From NCBI GenBank assembly GCA_019828595.1, contig JAHQRK010000002.1, positions 1,364,001 to 1,428,000 on the forward strand: a stretch of DNA of 64,000 nt, read 5' to 3'. The notes beneath the pieces are model-generated. The model made no database searches. It worked only from the letters and a program-made list of their open reading frames with translations, and was not told the origin of the DNA. Source of the DNA: Aphanomyces cochlioides. Lineage: Eukaryota > Oomycota > Saprolegniomycetes > Saprolegniales > Verrucalvaceae. Below, one piece after another: positions 22,902 through 31,733 of the stretch; position 1 is the first letter of the stretch; every line of letters begins with the position of its first letter. The position numbers and the translations under genes are program-made.

Positions 22902-24195
22902 ATGGCACCAGCATCGGTCGGCGGAACTCGATGGACTGGGACGGCATCGTTGGATGTCGCCGCCAAACACTTCAGCAATCTACGAGATAAAGTATTGGAT
23001 GTGCCCATCTCGATTGATTTCAACACATGGCGTATGAATTTATCCCTCCTGACGCTTCAAACGATGATCGTGAATGGCACGGTAAGGCAGCCCCCTTCAT
23101 TTCCGTCACGTGCTCATGTTCCGGTGACTCGTAGCACTTCTCAGAATACCGCTGGTCTTTGTTCATGTTTATGTCTATGTGGCTCGGTCGATCTTTCTTC
23201 CACGCTGAATATGCCAAGAAGCTTTGCCACTTGTATAATATTTTGCGCAAAAGATCCATGCTTGGCACCTTCTCCGTGTCTGGACTTCTCATGGTCATCT
23301 CGTTTGGCTTGCTTGTGCGAGCGACGCGCAATTACGTACACGTCGTTGTGTACATTGCTGTCCCGTATGTCCACTCCTCTCTCGATTTCCCATAACAGGC
23401 ATGTTTAGATGCGCTATCTTCTTGCTTGCCGAGTGGTTTCGCGGTCGTCCACGTCTTGCCACCCCGCTCTTATTTGTGTTTGCGCTCGAACATGCTTACT
23501 TTGCAAGCGTCGTGACTCTCATCTTTGAAGTGGTTGTTCGATCCCTCTCTGCCCATTGACTTATCACACGTCCTTGTAGAATCCCTTGCTCATTTACGAC
23601 AAAGGAGCAGCGCGCGCTGTCATCTGGACTGCTTGTTTCAACAACTTGATGGCTGGAATGGCCAAGTTGATTACTTCATCTTTCTCGATCGTTCACCGCT
23701 CTGTAGGTATTTCATCCTCCACTACACGCAGCATCAAATTGCAGCGCATGATTTGCACGGCTGGAAACCCGTCTCGGCTTCTCAAGACAAGGTAGAGCCA
23801 TGGGTTTCTGGCCAAGCGTACAAGAGTGGAGCGGTCGTGTGGCATCTCGATCGAACTTGGGAAGCAATTGGCGAGCGCAACCAAGCAACGCCAGGGTCGT
23901 GGTCAAACCAGCTTTTCGTCTGGCTTTGGCGGCGCCCTTTTCGTCTCCTTACGTGCCTTATGATGCTCCAAGTCGTGCAAGTCATTGGGCTTGCGATCTA
24001 TTCGTTTTGCTGTGACTCGCTCCTCGTCGTTGGGTAAGAAGCCGCAAGTTTATCGCACTTGAGACTTATTGTAGCGGTATGATGTTCGTGAGCGCCGACT
24101 ACTTGCAATTGATGCACTCGATTCGATATGCCATGCTCGGGAAATCCTTTCGCCAAGCCATGCTCTCATCTAGCGACGAAAACGTCAAGACGTAA
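22902..24195 (+). CDS. Multipass membrane protein with a CBM5/12-like loop, function unknown
   Basis: Exons 22902-23081, 23135-23364, 23409 to 23529 or 23532, 23580 to 23690 or 23702, 23732-24033 and 24075-24195 keep frame. The fourth intron is either 41 nt (GTTCAC donor) or 29 nt, so that junction is uncertain. At least five hydrophobic segments occur, e.g. LLMVISFGLLV, VYIAVP, TPLLFVFALEHAYF and LMMLQVVQVIGLAIYSF. Between the later segments, PWVSGQAYKSGAVVWHLDRT with WEAIGERNQATPGSW after it fits the W-x-Y-x2-G-x2-V-x6-W-x-A-Pro spacing of CBM5/12 carbohydrate-binding modules; this is tentative. I do not recognise the family. It ends 5 bp before the convergent CMC4 stop. Confidence 0.7.
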
Positions 24196-24200
24196 CATTC

Positions 24201-24392
24201 TTAACTTTGCTGGGCTTCCACTCGCTCCTTCGCTTTCGCACAGCATGCTTTGTACGCGTTGATCTCGACCTGGCACTTGGACTCTTGGTACTTTTGTCGT
24301 GCCAAACATGTCTGAATCGCGCAGGCTTTCGGGCCGCAGTACCGCAAGTAGATGGCATCCCAATCCACTTCGTATGCCTTGCTTCTATTCAT
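24201..24392 (-). CDS. CMC4: Twin CX9C mitochondrial intermembrane-space protein CMC4
   Basis: A 63-residue protein with two CX9C motifs: C-GPKACAIQT-C and C-QVEINAYKA-C, forming the coiled-coil-helix-coiled-coil-helix fold oxidised by the Mia40 relay. The spacing and the strings ACAIQTCL and ESKCQ-CC match the CMC4/p8MTCP1 family, small intermembrane-space proteins linked to cytochrome c oxidase biogenesis. Length is normal. An additional 5' exon encoding a few residues cannot be excluded. Confidence 0.85.
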   Translation of the reverse strand: MNRSKAYEVDWDAIYLRYCGPKACAIQTCLARQKYQESKCQVEINAYKACCAKAKERVEAQQS

Positions 24393-25065
24393 GCCGTTGT
24401 TGTTGGTGAATCGGTCAAACTTTTCCAGTGGGAAGTTTAACTTAGCTGGTCAAGATAAGCTATTTCAGATTGTCAATGACAACTCGAAAGGAGGGACCAA
24501 GAGGAGATGGAGGCAGTTACGTAGTTAAGTGCAGCACCACGGAAATGCGAGGCTTGTCTAATGGTAGAGTCACAAGAACCTTGCTCTGAGGTTTCAGCTT
24601 GTAGATCCCATACGTTGGGAAAGCCAGCCGAGAACGACCAGATCCACAAAAATGGAGCTGATAGAACTCGAGGAGGTAATGCCAAGTTCCTGATTGCGCT
24701 CACCCGCAAAGTCTAGTTCCTGGGGTACTTCTGGTGTGCACTAAAGGAAGTGTGACCTCTACGAGGAGCAGAACAAATTCCAGCGGTGCCTGGCTGCAAA
24801 ATGGCTACACTACGGCGATGCTCGAGGCCGATCTATTGTTGAGCTCTGTGTTGTAGTCTAAAGCTCCGACGAAACATGGAAGAGAATCATGAAGAGGCTG
24901 TGGCCTACAAGGGAAGGTCTAGAAAAGAACCTCGCCATGTCAACGGAGCGAGGATTTGTGTGTGCGTGGAGGCATTCATGGCCATCAAAATCACCATTTA
25001 TATAGACATGTATGTGCACCAAAAGTGGCTACAGAGTGGATTTCGATGGTTCATCTCATGCAATC
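24393..25065. other. Intergenic, no gene seen
   Basis: Between CMC4 and the COPI-associated gene. Short ORFs only, none with a motif. Confidence 0.5.
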
Positions 25066-25833
25066 TTAGACGACAGTGCTCACAGTCGGGGGTTCGTAGT
25101 CAGGTACACCGCTCGTGAAAGAAGGATGCTATAAAGGAGCGAGGTTAATGAGACTGAAGGGCATTGGGATTGCCATACCTTGGTGATGACGAAGTAGTTG
25201 AAGTAAGCGTTCGCAAAGCCAAAGATCGAGAACATCCAGCCGTATGGGCTGAACATGCCAAAGGGGAAGATAGAGATCATGCAGAGGAACAAGCAACGTC
25301 CCCATGGGTTGTAGAGGAATCCGTAGTTGGCACGCAAGAATTCATCCCCCGCCTTGGTACGAGTTTCATAGCCGATCAAGATGAGACCAAACAAACTACA
25401 TCACAGACACAGGTCAGTCCATGAGAAGAGATCTAAAAAAGAAGTACATGGTGTACACGACGGCCATGATGCTGCTGATCGCACTGCCGAAGCTCTTGGT
25501 GTTGATCATTTCCAAGATGGCGATGGCAATCATACCACCAGCCATGATAAAGTTGCAGACGCGAATGACATTGAGAATGCCTGATACCGATGTTCCGACT
25601 ACGCTTTCGTGGAACTTGGTCTTAATTTCGGCCCACACTTCAGACAACGACATGGAATCATTGTCTTTTCGCGCCATCGAAGCGGCACTTGGAGGAGGAG
25701 GGGGCAACTTGAGATCGTCAGGATTCAAAGGTGGAAGCTTTCCATATTCCGCCGCCGAGGCAACCGCATTCGTCGTCGCAGCTTTCGTCGACGTGGGCGC
25801 GATCGTAGTCTCCATCGGCATCATTGTTTCCAA
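25066..25833 (-). CDS. COPI-associated protein (four-TM Golgi/ER membrane protein)
   Basis: Exons 25833-25448, 25395-25179 and 25128-25066 join in frame (introns 52 and 50 nt), giving 221 residues. A Pro-rich cytosolic N-terminus (KLPPPPPS) precedes four membrane helices. GYETRTKAGDEFLRANYGFL and YNPWGRCLFLCMI fit the COPI_assoc family (PF08507), whose members travel in the early secretory pathway. The short C-terminus ends near VPDYEPPTVS. No catalytic motif is expected in this family. Confidence 0.8.
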
Positions 25834-26495
25834 AGCGGTTTTCCCATCGCCACCAAGGATTCCTCTACAAATTTATATTTCGAAAGCCAGTTGTTATTTT
25901 ATTCAAAATTGTTAATTTCATTACAAAAACTAAATGATATGATAGAATTAAATACATCTCTATAATTTAATATATGCGCCTCTTCCGGCGAGGATGGCCA
26001 AGGCACAGGATTGTCATGGCCGCATAGCCTAGCCTCGCTCATTCCATTAACAGCATTGCCCCTGCGTTGTGTAATCGCCATGACGAGCTGCGGTATCAAC
26101 GACATGACTTTTCTTGCGCGCGGACTTGTGTCAAGTAGAGAAAGTAATGTGGCAAGCAAATTGAGATCCACAATATGCGAAAAGGAAATGCGATAGCCTG
26201 GATGGTATCGCCGACTTTCCACACGATCCTCCTTCCTGCATCGTTACGCCCAAGTAAATGGATCACACTGACTGCCGCCGCGGTTGATCACGAGGGGACG
26301 AAGTTGATCCCCGCCAGATGATCCGGAGGCGATGACTTGATTTTGCAAAAAACGAAAACGCATATGATTGGCTGAAATTCCGTCGAATAATCCAATAACA
26401 ATACGGATCTTGGAATAAATTAGTTTCCATCCAAGTGAGGAAGATGATGAAAGCGGGGGCGGAAGTCGTGATCGGTACGATGAGAATTGAGGGCA
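25834..26495. other. Bidirectional intergenic region
   Basis: Lies between the divergent COPI-associated and MMS2 genes. AT-rich around 25900-25980; a GATTGGCTGAAAT box at about 26366. No gene recognised. Confidence 0.5.
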
Positions 26496-27013
26496 ATGCT
26501 GACGACGAGACGCCTTGTAGTGCCGCGTAACTTCAAGCTCTTGGAAGAATTAGAGAATGCAGAGAAGGGTCATGGCGACATGAGCATCAGTTATGGTCTA
26601 GAACAAGCGGACGACATTTTCCTCACGGATTGGATTGGCACGATCCTTGGCCCCATGGGCGTACGTGATGCAATTCAAATTTGTCATGATCAACCAATTT
26701 GTAGACTAGCCACGACGGCCGTATCTACAGTTTAAAGATCCACTGCGGAGAAAACTACCCGAACGCGCCACCTGAAGTGTATTTCACCAGTCGTATCAAC
26801 ATGACGTGTGTGGATCAAACGAACGGACGTGTGAACCCCCGAGCACTCGGTAAATATTGACGATAAACGAAGTGTGCTCATGGCGACGTAGGGATTCTGA
26901 GCAACTGGCAACGCAACCACGGCATTGAGCAGGTGTTAGTTGCATTGCGAAACGAAATGTCGTCGGCTGCCAACAAGCGCCTCCCCCAACATCCTGAAGG
27001 CAGCATGTTCTAA
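26496..27013 (+). CDS. MMS2: Ubiquitin-conjugating enzyme variant MMS2/UEV1
   Basis: Catalytically inactive E2 variant that pairs with Ubc13 to build K63-linked ubiquitin chains in DNA-damage tolerance and signalling. Exons 26496-26660, 26705-26849 and 26892-27013 join in frame (introns 44 and 42 nt), giving about 143 residues, the usual length. [20 protein letters not shown] and [13 protein letters not shown] match the N-terminus; [16 protein letters not shown] is the UEV PP motif. The active-site cysteine region reads NPRALGILSNWQ, without Cys, as in all UEVs. ATG 26496 is the start that gives the canonical N-terminus. Confidence 0.95.
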
Positions 27014-27043
27014 CTGGACTAAGACGATAAAAAATGCACGTGT

Positions 27044-28309
27044 TCACTTTACTTTCTGCTTTCGGGAGGTATGGAACGTCAGGAGATGGACAGCTATCGA
27101 GATTCCTCGGGAAATGGTCATGGTCGTGCTGAGCACTACAAGTGGAATACACAAATAGAGCACCACCGAGATCACAAGAGGAGGAAAGAGCGGGCTTGCG
27201 GCCTTGAGATGGAGCAAGAAGAAGAAGAGCTCTTTCCCCACGTAACACGTAGTCACGAAGTTGGGAAAGCGATAGATGATACTTTCCGTAAGACGATAGA
27301 TACGATGCCATGCACGACGCCGCGTAAAGAAATGCGCCGGTGTACCAGCCAGACTGATGAGATTGAGCGTGAGTTCCACCGTAAGGAGCGTCGAGTAGAG
27401 GCCTTGAACTGATGGATACAGCACTGTTAAGCTCTGGTAGATCACAATGAGTTGAAATTGATCAACTGTGAATGCAGAGAAGGAGAGAAAGGTTGCAAGG
27501 TGACCATCTTTGATGTACAAGCTGCCAAAGCGAGAAGCCATATCACATGCGCCAGCAAGAAGAAGAAGCAAGGGATTCAGGCCTGTGGGGTCCAAGTAAA
27601 CTTGGGCAAGGAGACAATACATGAGTAATATGCGGGCGACTTCAATCTACAGGCCACGTATTAAAGAGAATTGTGCAGAGTTTTATACCACTGGAGCGAA
27701 TGCAACGGCGGCAAAATGAGCTGAATACGCAGGATCTGATACGACACCCCAGTAGCGCGAGAAAATGTACACGCCATGGCTTCGCTCGAAGTGGAATGAG
27801 TTCAAGTAAGGATATGACAAAGGTTGGGGCGTCGCGCTATTGACACGAAAGGTCTTTTGTCCATTTGATGTCAATTGGAGCGAAGCGACTTCAGTCAGAT
27901 AGCCATCGACGACTAGCACTTCATGCACATGCTGCGATCGTAAAAAGAACGGTGAGCTCGACAACGTGCCATCCAATGATGTCCATAAAAGGTAAGGGTC
28001 GAGGAGATTGTTCGAATTGAAGCCACTTGTGCCTGGTACACACCACACGGTCACTTCTTCGCCTGATTGCAAAATGTATCCTTTCGGAAAATGAAACACG
28101 CGCGTTGCTGTCTCGTCCGTGAGCGTGTAGTGCGTCAAGTTAATGTTCTTCATAGACGGGTTCGAGATGACAACCCATTGTGCTTCGATATCCGCACGAC
28201 TGATATAAAGCTGCTGCATTGCTGTTGCATTCGATATCTGCATCGTTCCCCGCAGGACACGGCGATCCAAAGGCGGGACGAGAACTCGACGCAGCGTGGC
28301 ATACGGCAT
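27044..28309 (-). CDS. Lamin-tail domain fused to a PI-synthase-like membrane domain (degenerate active site)
   Basis: Exons 28309-27689 and 27646-27044 join in frame across a 42-nt intron (407 residues). Residues about 40-150 form a lamin-tail (LTD) beta-sandwich: QWVVISNPSMKNINLTHYTL, then TRVFHFPKGYILQSGEEVTV and LLWTSLDG. Residues about 200-400 are polytopic and resemble CDP-alcohol phosphatidyltransferases of the PI-synthase type, including RIYRLTESIIYRFPNFVTTC followed by GKELFFFLL, close to the C-terminal half of that family. The catalytic motif D-x2-DG-x2-AR-x8-G-x3-D-x3-D aligns at D242 but reads S245/R246, S249/L250, T259, F263 and T267. It therefore looks catalytically dead or misaligned. 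The start is the ATG after a CCGGATA motif. Homology calls are by eye. Confidence 0.65.
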
Positions 28310-28338
28310 CTTCCTCCAAATCCCCAAGTCAAAAATAT

Positions 28339-28350
28339 TTCCGGATAAAA
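28339..28350 (-). promoter_or_regulatory. TATCCGG motif upstream of the lamin-tail gene
   Basis: On the minus strand TTTTATCCGGAA lies about 30-40 bp before the ATG at 28309; one arm of the near-palindrome found upstream of three other genes. Confidence 0.4.
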
Positions 28351-29252
28351 TGGGTGATAGGGTCGAAGATGCATAAATTTGAAAATTGATAGAAAGCACA
28401 GGCAAATGCGATCAAAGATGATCGAAATGTCAAGAAACGCCGCTTGTCCACGATCCTTTTGTCCACGATTGGCAGTGAGATGACATAGCTACGGAAATTT
28501 CGTATGCTATCCCCCTGTTCAGTGTTAAAGAGACCGGTGAGACGTAGTGAATGCCTCTTTGAACTCACAGTGGTGGCATTTTTTCAGACTGAGTACACTG
28601 CAAGCCCGCATTTTGTTTTGACTCACCAACTACCTCCGAGTCGATAAGACAAATAAAGTGTACTTAAATCGTCCGAGTCCTAGCCCACGACTTGCGGAGC
28701 ATGTTGGCTTTCTTTTGCATCACAGCCAAGTTTAGTTAAGGGGGGAACAACTGAAGTGCAGTTACCACTTCCCATTCAGCTTTTATTCATACAGTGGACC
28801 ATAGCGGGGGCTTTTATTAATAACAATAGCCGGGTTTTCTATTGATAACACCTTGTTGCTGCATTGTCATCGAGCATAACGCTGAACGCTTCAAGTACCA
28901 GCATTAATGGACCCGTTGATCTAGCCTAGTATTTGAATGATTTGATTGGCTAAAAAGACAAAACTGTATCCTTCTGATTGATCAATACACACATTTAAGG
29001 GCTGTTTCATTTGGCAACCATACACGGTCCATTCGCTGTCTTGACGCCTTCGCCCATGCCCGCCATGGGAACTTTAATACTTTTTCATTGACTATATCCC
29101 ATCGCCTAAGCGACGTTGGCAATAGAATGGACAAAAAGTGCGACTTTCGATGGAACAATTACAGTGTATTATAAGCGAACACAAAGTATACAAATTTCAA
29201 GTTATTTTCGAATTTCAGAACAGAAAGTGCAGATGATCATTCGTTTCAATCG
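28351..29252. other. Intergenic, no gene seen
   Basis: Between two divergent genes. A GATTGGCTAAAAAG box is near 28940. No ORF or RNA gene recognised. Confidence 0.5.
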
Positions 29253-29876
29253 ATGAAAGTGTTGGTGTTTGGGACGTCGGCGAACCCGCCATGCGGCATG
29301 GGCGGTCACATGGGCCTCGTCGAGCACTTTGCGCAAGAATTCGACCAAGTCTGGGTCCTTCCAGTCTACCAGCATATATACTCAAGCAAACGGCACTTGG
29401 AATCGTTCGATCACCGCTTTGCTATGCTTGAAATCGCTCGGAAAGCAATCCCACATGGAGACCGCGTGCGAATCCAAACGACCGAGAAAGACGTGTGGAT
29501 GAAAGCTCTGGAAGACAAGAGCGTCGATCCATCGAGCATTCGAATTGGAACGGTCGATATCGTCGCGCATCTTCAAGCGACGTATCCAGACATAAAATTC
29601 TCGATGCTCTTGGGTGCTGATACCTTCATGGACCTTCTCAAAGGAAAATGGAAAGGAGGTTTGCAGCTTCTCGACATGCTTTCTCTTGTTGTTCTCCCGC
29701 GAGCTGGCATCGAACTCGACAGGTCCCATCCCAACGTCACATTTGTTCATATTCCCACTCTCGACGACTCGTCATCCACCAAAGCCCGTCGATCTCGTGC
29801 AGACGCCGAAGCAGTAGTGCTGCCTTCCGTGCTTGAGTACATCAAGACCCATAGATTGTATGCATTTGCAGAATAA
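29253..29876 (+). CDS. Nicotinate/nicotinamide-nucleotide adenylyltransferase-like protein (NadD type)
   Basis: Intronless 207-residue protein of the HxGH nucleotidyltransferase superfamily. MKVLVFGTSANPP followed by GGHMGLVEHF gives the N-terminal ATP-binding GTxNPP-GH signature. FSMLLGADTFMDLLKGKW and SSTKARRSRAD correspond to the GxD and (I)SSTxxR motifs of NadD/NMNAT enzymes, which join NMN or NaMN to AMP in NAD synthesis. The bacterial-type short form is notable in a eukaryote and could mean an old transfer or an organelle-related copy; this is inference. It is convergent with the methyltransferase gene, 8 bp apart. Confidence 0.85.
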   Translation: MKVLVFGTSANPPCGMGGHMGLVEHFAQEFDQVWVLPVYQHIYSSKRHLESFDHRFAMLEIARKAIPHGDRVRIQTTEKDVWMKALEDKSVDPSSIRIGTVDIVAHLQATYPDIKFSMLLGADTFMDLLKGKWKGGLQLLDMLSLVVLPRAGIELDRSHPNVTFVHIPTLDDSSSTKARRSRADAEAVVLPSVLEYIKTHRLYAFAE

Positions 29877-29884
29877 AGTTATAA

Positions 29885-30742
29885 TTACGACGTCTCCTTT
29901 GCTTGCCGAACGAAGAGCTGCGTCCGCGTGCCTTGGGAAGCAAGGGTATCGGTGATAATTGTACGCACAAGACCATACTGCGCGCAGGCGACATCGATTT
30001 CACGTTCCGTGTCTTCGTCGTACGAAAAGCTAGAGCACATGAGAAATTGACCCGTCGTTGTCTTGAGCAATCGATCGACTGTCCAAAAGAGCAAGCCAAC
30101 AATTTCACGGGCATAAATGACATCCGTGCCAACGATGAGATCGGTCTTTTGCGTCGCAGAGGTAGCATCGTCGCTCGTCTGAATGGCTCCAATCTGCTCA
30201 ACTTCGTTTGCGCCTTGAGGACCCCATCGAAGGCTCTGAGTGTGGCAAACGGCCTGCGGTCGATGGGCTTGCTTGCTCACATTGTGTTGAATGGTCTTCA
30301 AAACACCAGGATCATGGTCTGTAAAAATTACAGTCGACGATGGATCGAGCTGGGCAAAGACAAGGCCTGCGAGGCCGCAGCCAGCACCAAGTTCGACAAT
30401 ATTTCCTCGTGGAAGTTGATCAAAATTCTCTTCCATGTACGCACAGAGCGCTGGAGCAGCAGGCCACACATAATGGCCAGACTGTACAAATCCAGGTTCG
30501 TCTTGAACGTAGCTGAGCAAGACGCTCACGCGTGGTTCAACCGCACCACTCGCTGGGTTGATGGTCGATCCATACGTAAACTCACACGTCACTTTCTCGA
30601 GACAGTCGTCGTACATGAAGCCAATGTCGGCCATGAGATCGTCCTCTTCTGTCGTGTCGTCGTCGATGCCAAACTTGTGCTGAATTATCTCCATTTCCCG
30701 CTCCAACGTCAAACCTTCATCGACCATCGCCACGGCTGCCAT
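29885..30742 (-). CDS. METTL21-type protein lysine methyltransferase
   Basis: Class-I SAM-dependent methyltransferase, Methyltransf_16 family. The intronless ORF gives about 285 residues from the ATG at 30742 (a GTG four codons upstream is less likely). YVWPAAPALCAYMEEN is the pre-motif, NIVELGAGCGLAGLVFAQ is motif I, TVIFTDHDPGV the ribose-binding acidic strand, and DLIVGTDVIYAREI the D-xx-Y-type catalytic/post-II motif. An acidic N-terminal region (DDDTTEEDDLM) precedes the domain. The protein substrate cannot be predicted. Its stop is 8 bp from that of the NadD-like gene. Confidence 0.88.
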   Translation of the reverse strand: MAAVAMVDEGLTLEREMEIIQHKFGIDDDTTEEDDLMADIGFMYDDCLEKVTCEFTYGSTINPASGAVEPRVSVLLSYVQDEPGFVQSGHYVWPAAPALCAYMEENFDQLPRGNIVELGAGCGLAGLVFAQLDPSSTVIFTDHDPGVLKTIQHNVSKQAHRPQAVCHTQSLRWGPQGANEVEQIGAIQTSDDATSATQKTDLIVGTDVIYAREIVGLLFWTVDRLLKTTTGQFLMCSSFSYDEDTEREIDVACAQYGLVRTIITDTLASQGTRTQLFVRQAKETS

Positions 30743-30754
30743 TCTTTCGAGCAC

Positions 30755-31118
30755 ACCCGAATTCGAAAATGCTCACTTTGATTGGTCTGGCGAGGAATTA
30801 CGTTAGACTAGAGAGTCGTGTCGCCACCAGTAGAATTGTCCAGCATACCACGTGGAACAACTGGTACGAGAACGGGATGCAGGATGCCGAAGCTTTGTCC
30901 TATCAACGATGACGCAATCGACACTTTTGTTGTCCTTTATATGTCCGCGACGCGGCTCCTCTCGCCGCGGCGGGCGAATCCATTGAAATCTAATTGCCCT
31001 ACAAAATATCAGCTTACTAGTAATCTGAAAAATATCATTTTCTTCGATATATTTCCAACTTGAAATTTGGCTGGGAACTCATCGTGAGCATGTTACTTCA
31101 TGGGAAACTGATGGTAGG
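30755..31118. other. Intergenic, no gene seen
   Basis: Upstream region of the methyltransferase gene and of the ORF at 31119; no supported feature. Confidence 0.5.
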
Positions 31119-31730
31119 ATGACAATCCATTGGGGGCTCTTGCATTTGCTCATTCCGCTTGCCTACAGTAGTTGCAGCTATACTGTCGGTCATGTGGTTG
31201 AAATGATGAGGCATTGCGGCAGAGAGTGCGACGAAAAGCAATCATGTCGCGCAGCTCCTCTGGGGAATTCAACAGTTTTCGCTGGAAGAGTACGATATGA
31301 TACGAGAGATTCCATTAGACATGGTGGACCTTTGCCGTCTGACGACGCTAGGCCGTCTCTTTGGTTCCCAAGTCACTTCCACATGAAGAGTGCGCATCGT
31401 TGGCTAATACCAAGCATATCATCTGACAGTCAGCTTACGCTTATTCCAGCACGGAACATACTTCTTTCCTGGACGACAGTCTTTGGCCTTGGCCATGAGA
31501 GGCCATTGAGCTCCGTGACGACAAAAGACTGGCAGAACAGAGGCATGGAGGTTGCACCCAAAGAAGCGAGAAGACTTGTTCTCATGTGGACAGACGACTC
31601 TGAACAGTGTCGTAGATTGAGATGCATTGAGAACTCAATGACGACATTCGTTGATAATGACTGTCACTTGGGAATTCTCCAAAAAAGGTTCATGGAATCG
31701 GTTACGATTGTGAAACCGACACCACGATAA
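31119..31730 (+). CDS. Uncharacterised 203-codon ORF (uncertain)
   Basis: Open frame starting MTIHWGLLHLLIPLAYSSCS, which could act as a signal sequence. The rest is rich in His, Arg and Cys with no recognisable domain. It ends 3 bp before the ATG of the coiled-coil gene, in the same frame. Codon composition is unremarkable. It may be a real secreted protein, an upstream exon with a lesion, or chance. Confidence 0.25.
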   Translation: MTIHWGLLHLLIPLAYSSCSYTVGHVVEMMRHCGRECDEKQSCRAAPLGNSTVFAGRVRYDTRDSIRHGGPLPSDDARPSLWFPSHFHMKSAHRWLIPSISSDSQLTLIPARNILLSWTTVFGLGHERPLSSVTTKDWQNRGMEVAPKEARRLVLMWTDDSEQCRRLRCIENSMTTFVDNDCHLGILQKRFMESVTIVKPTPR

Positions 31731-31733
31731 AAT

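Noticed and set aside
29903..30781. 292-codon plus-strand ORF
   Set aside because: Antisense to the METTL21-type methyltransferase.
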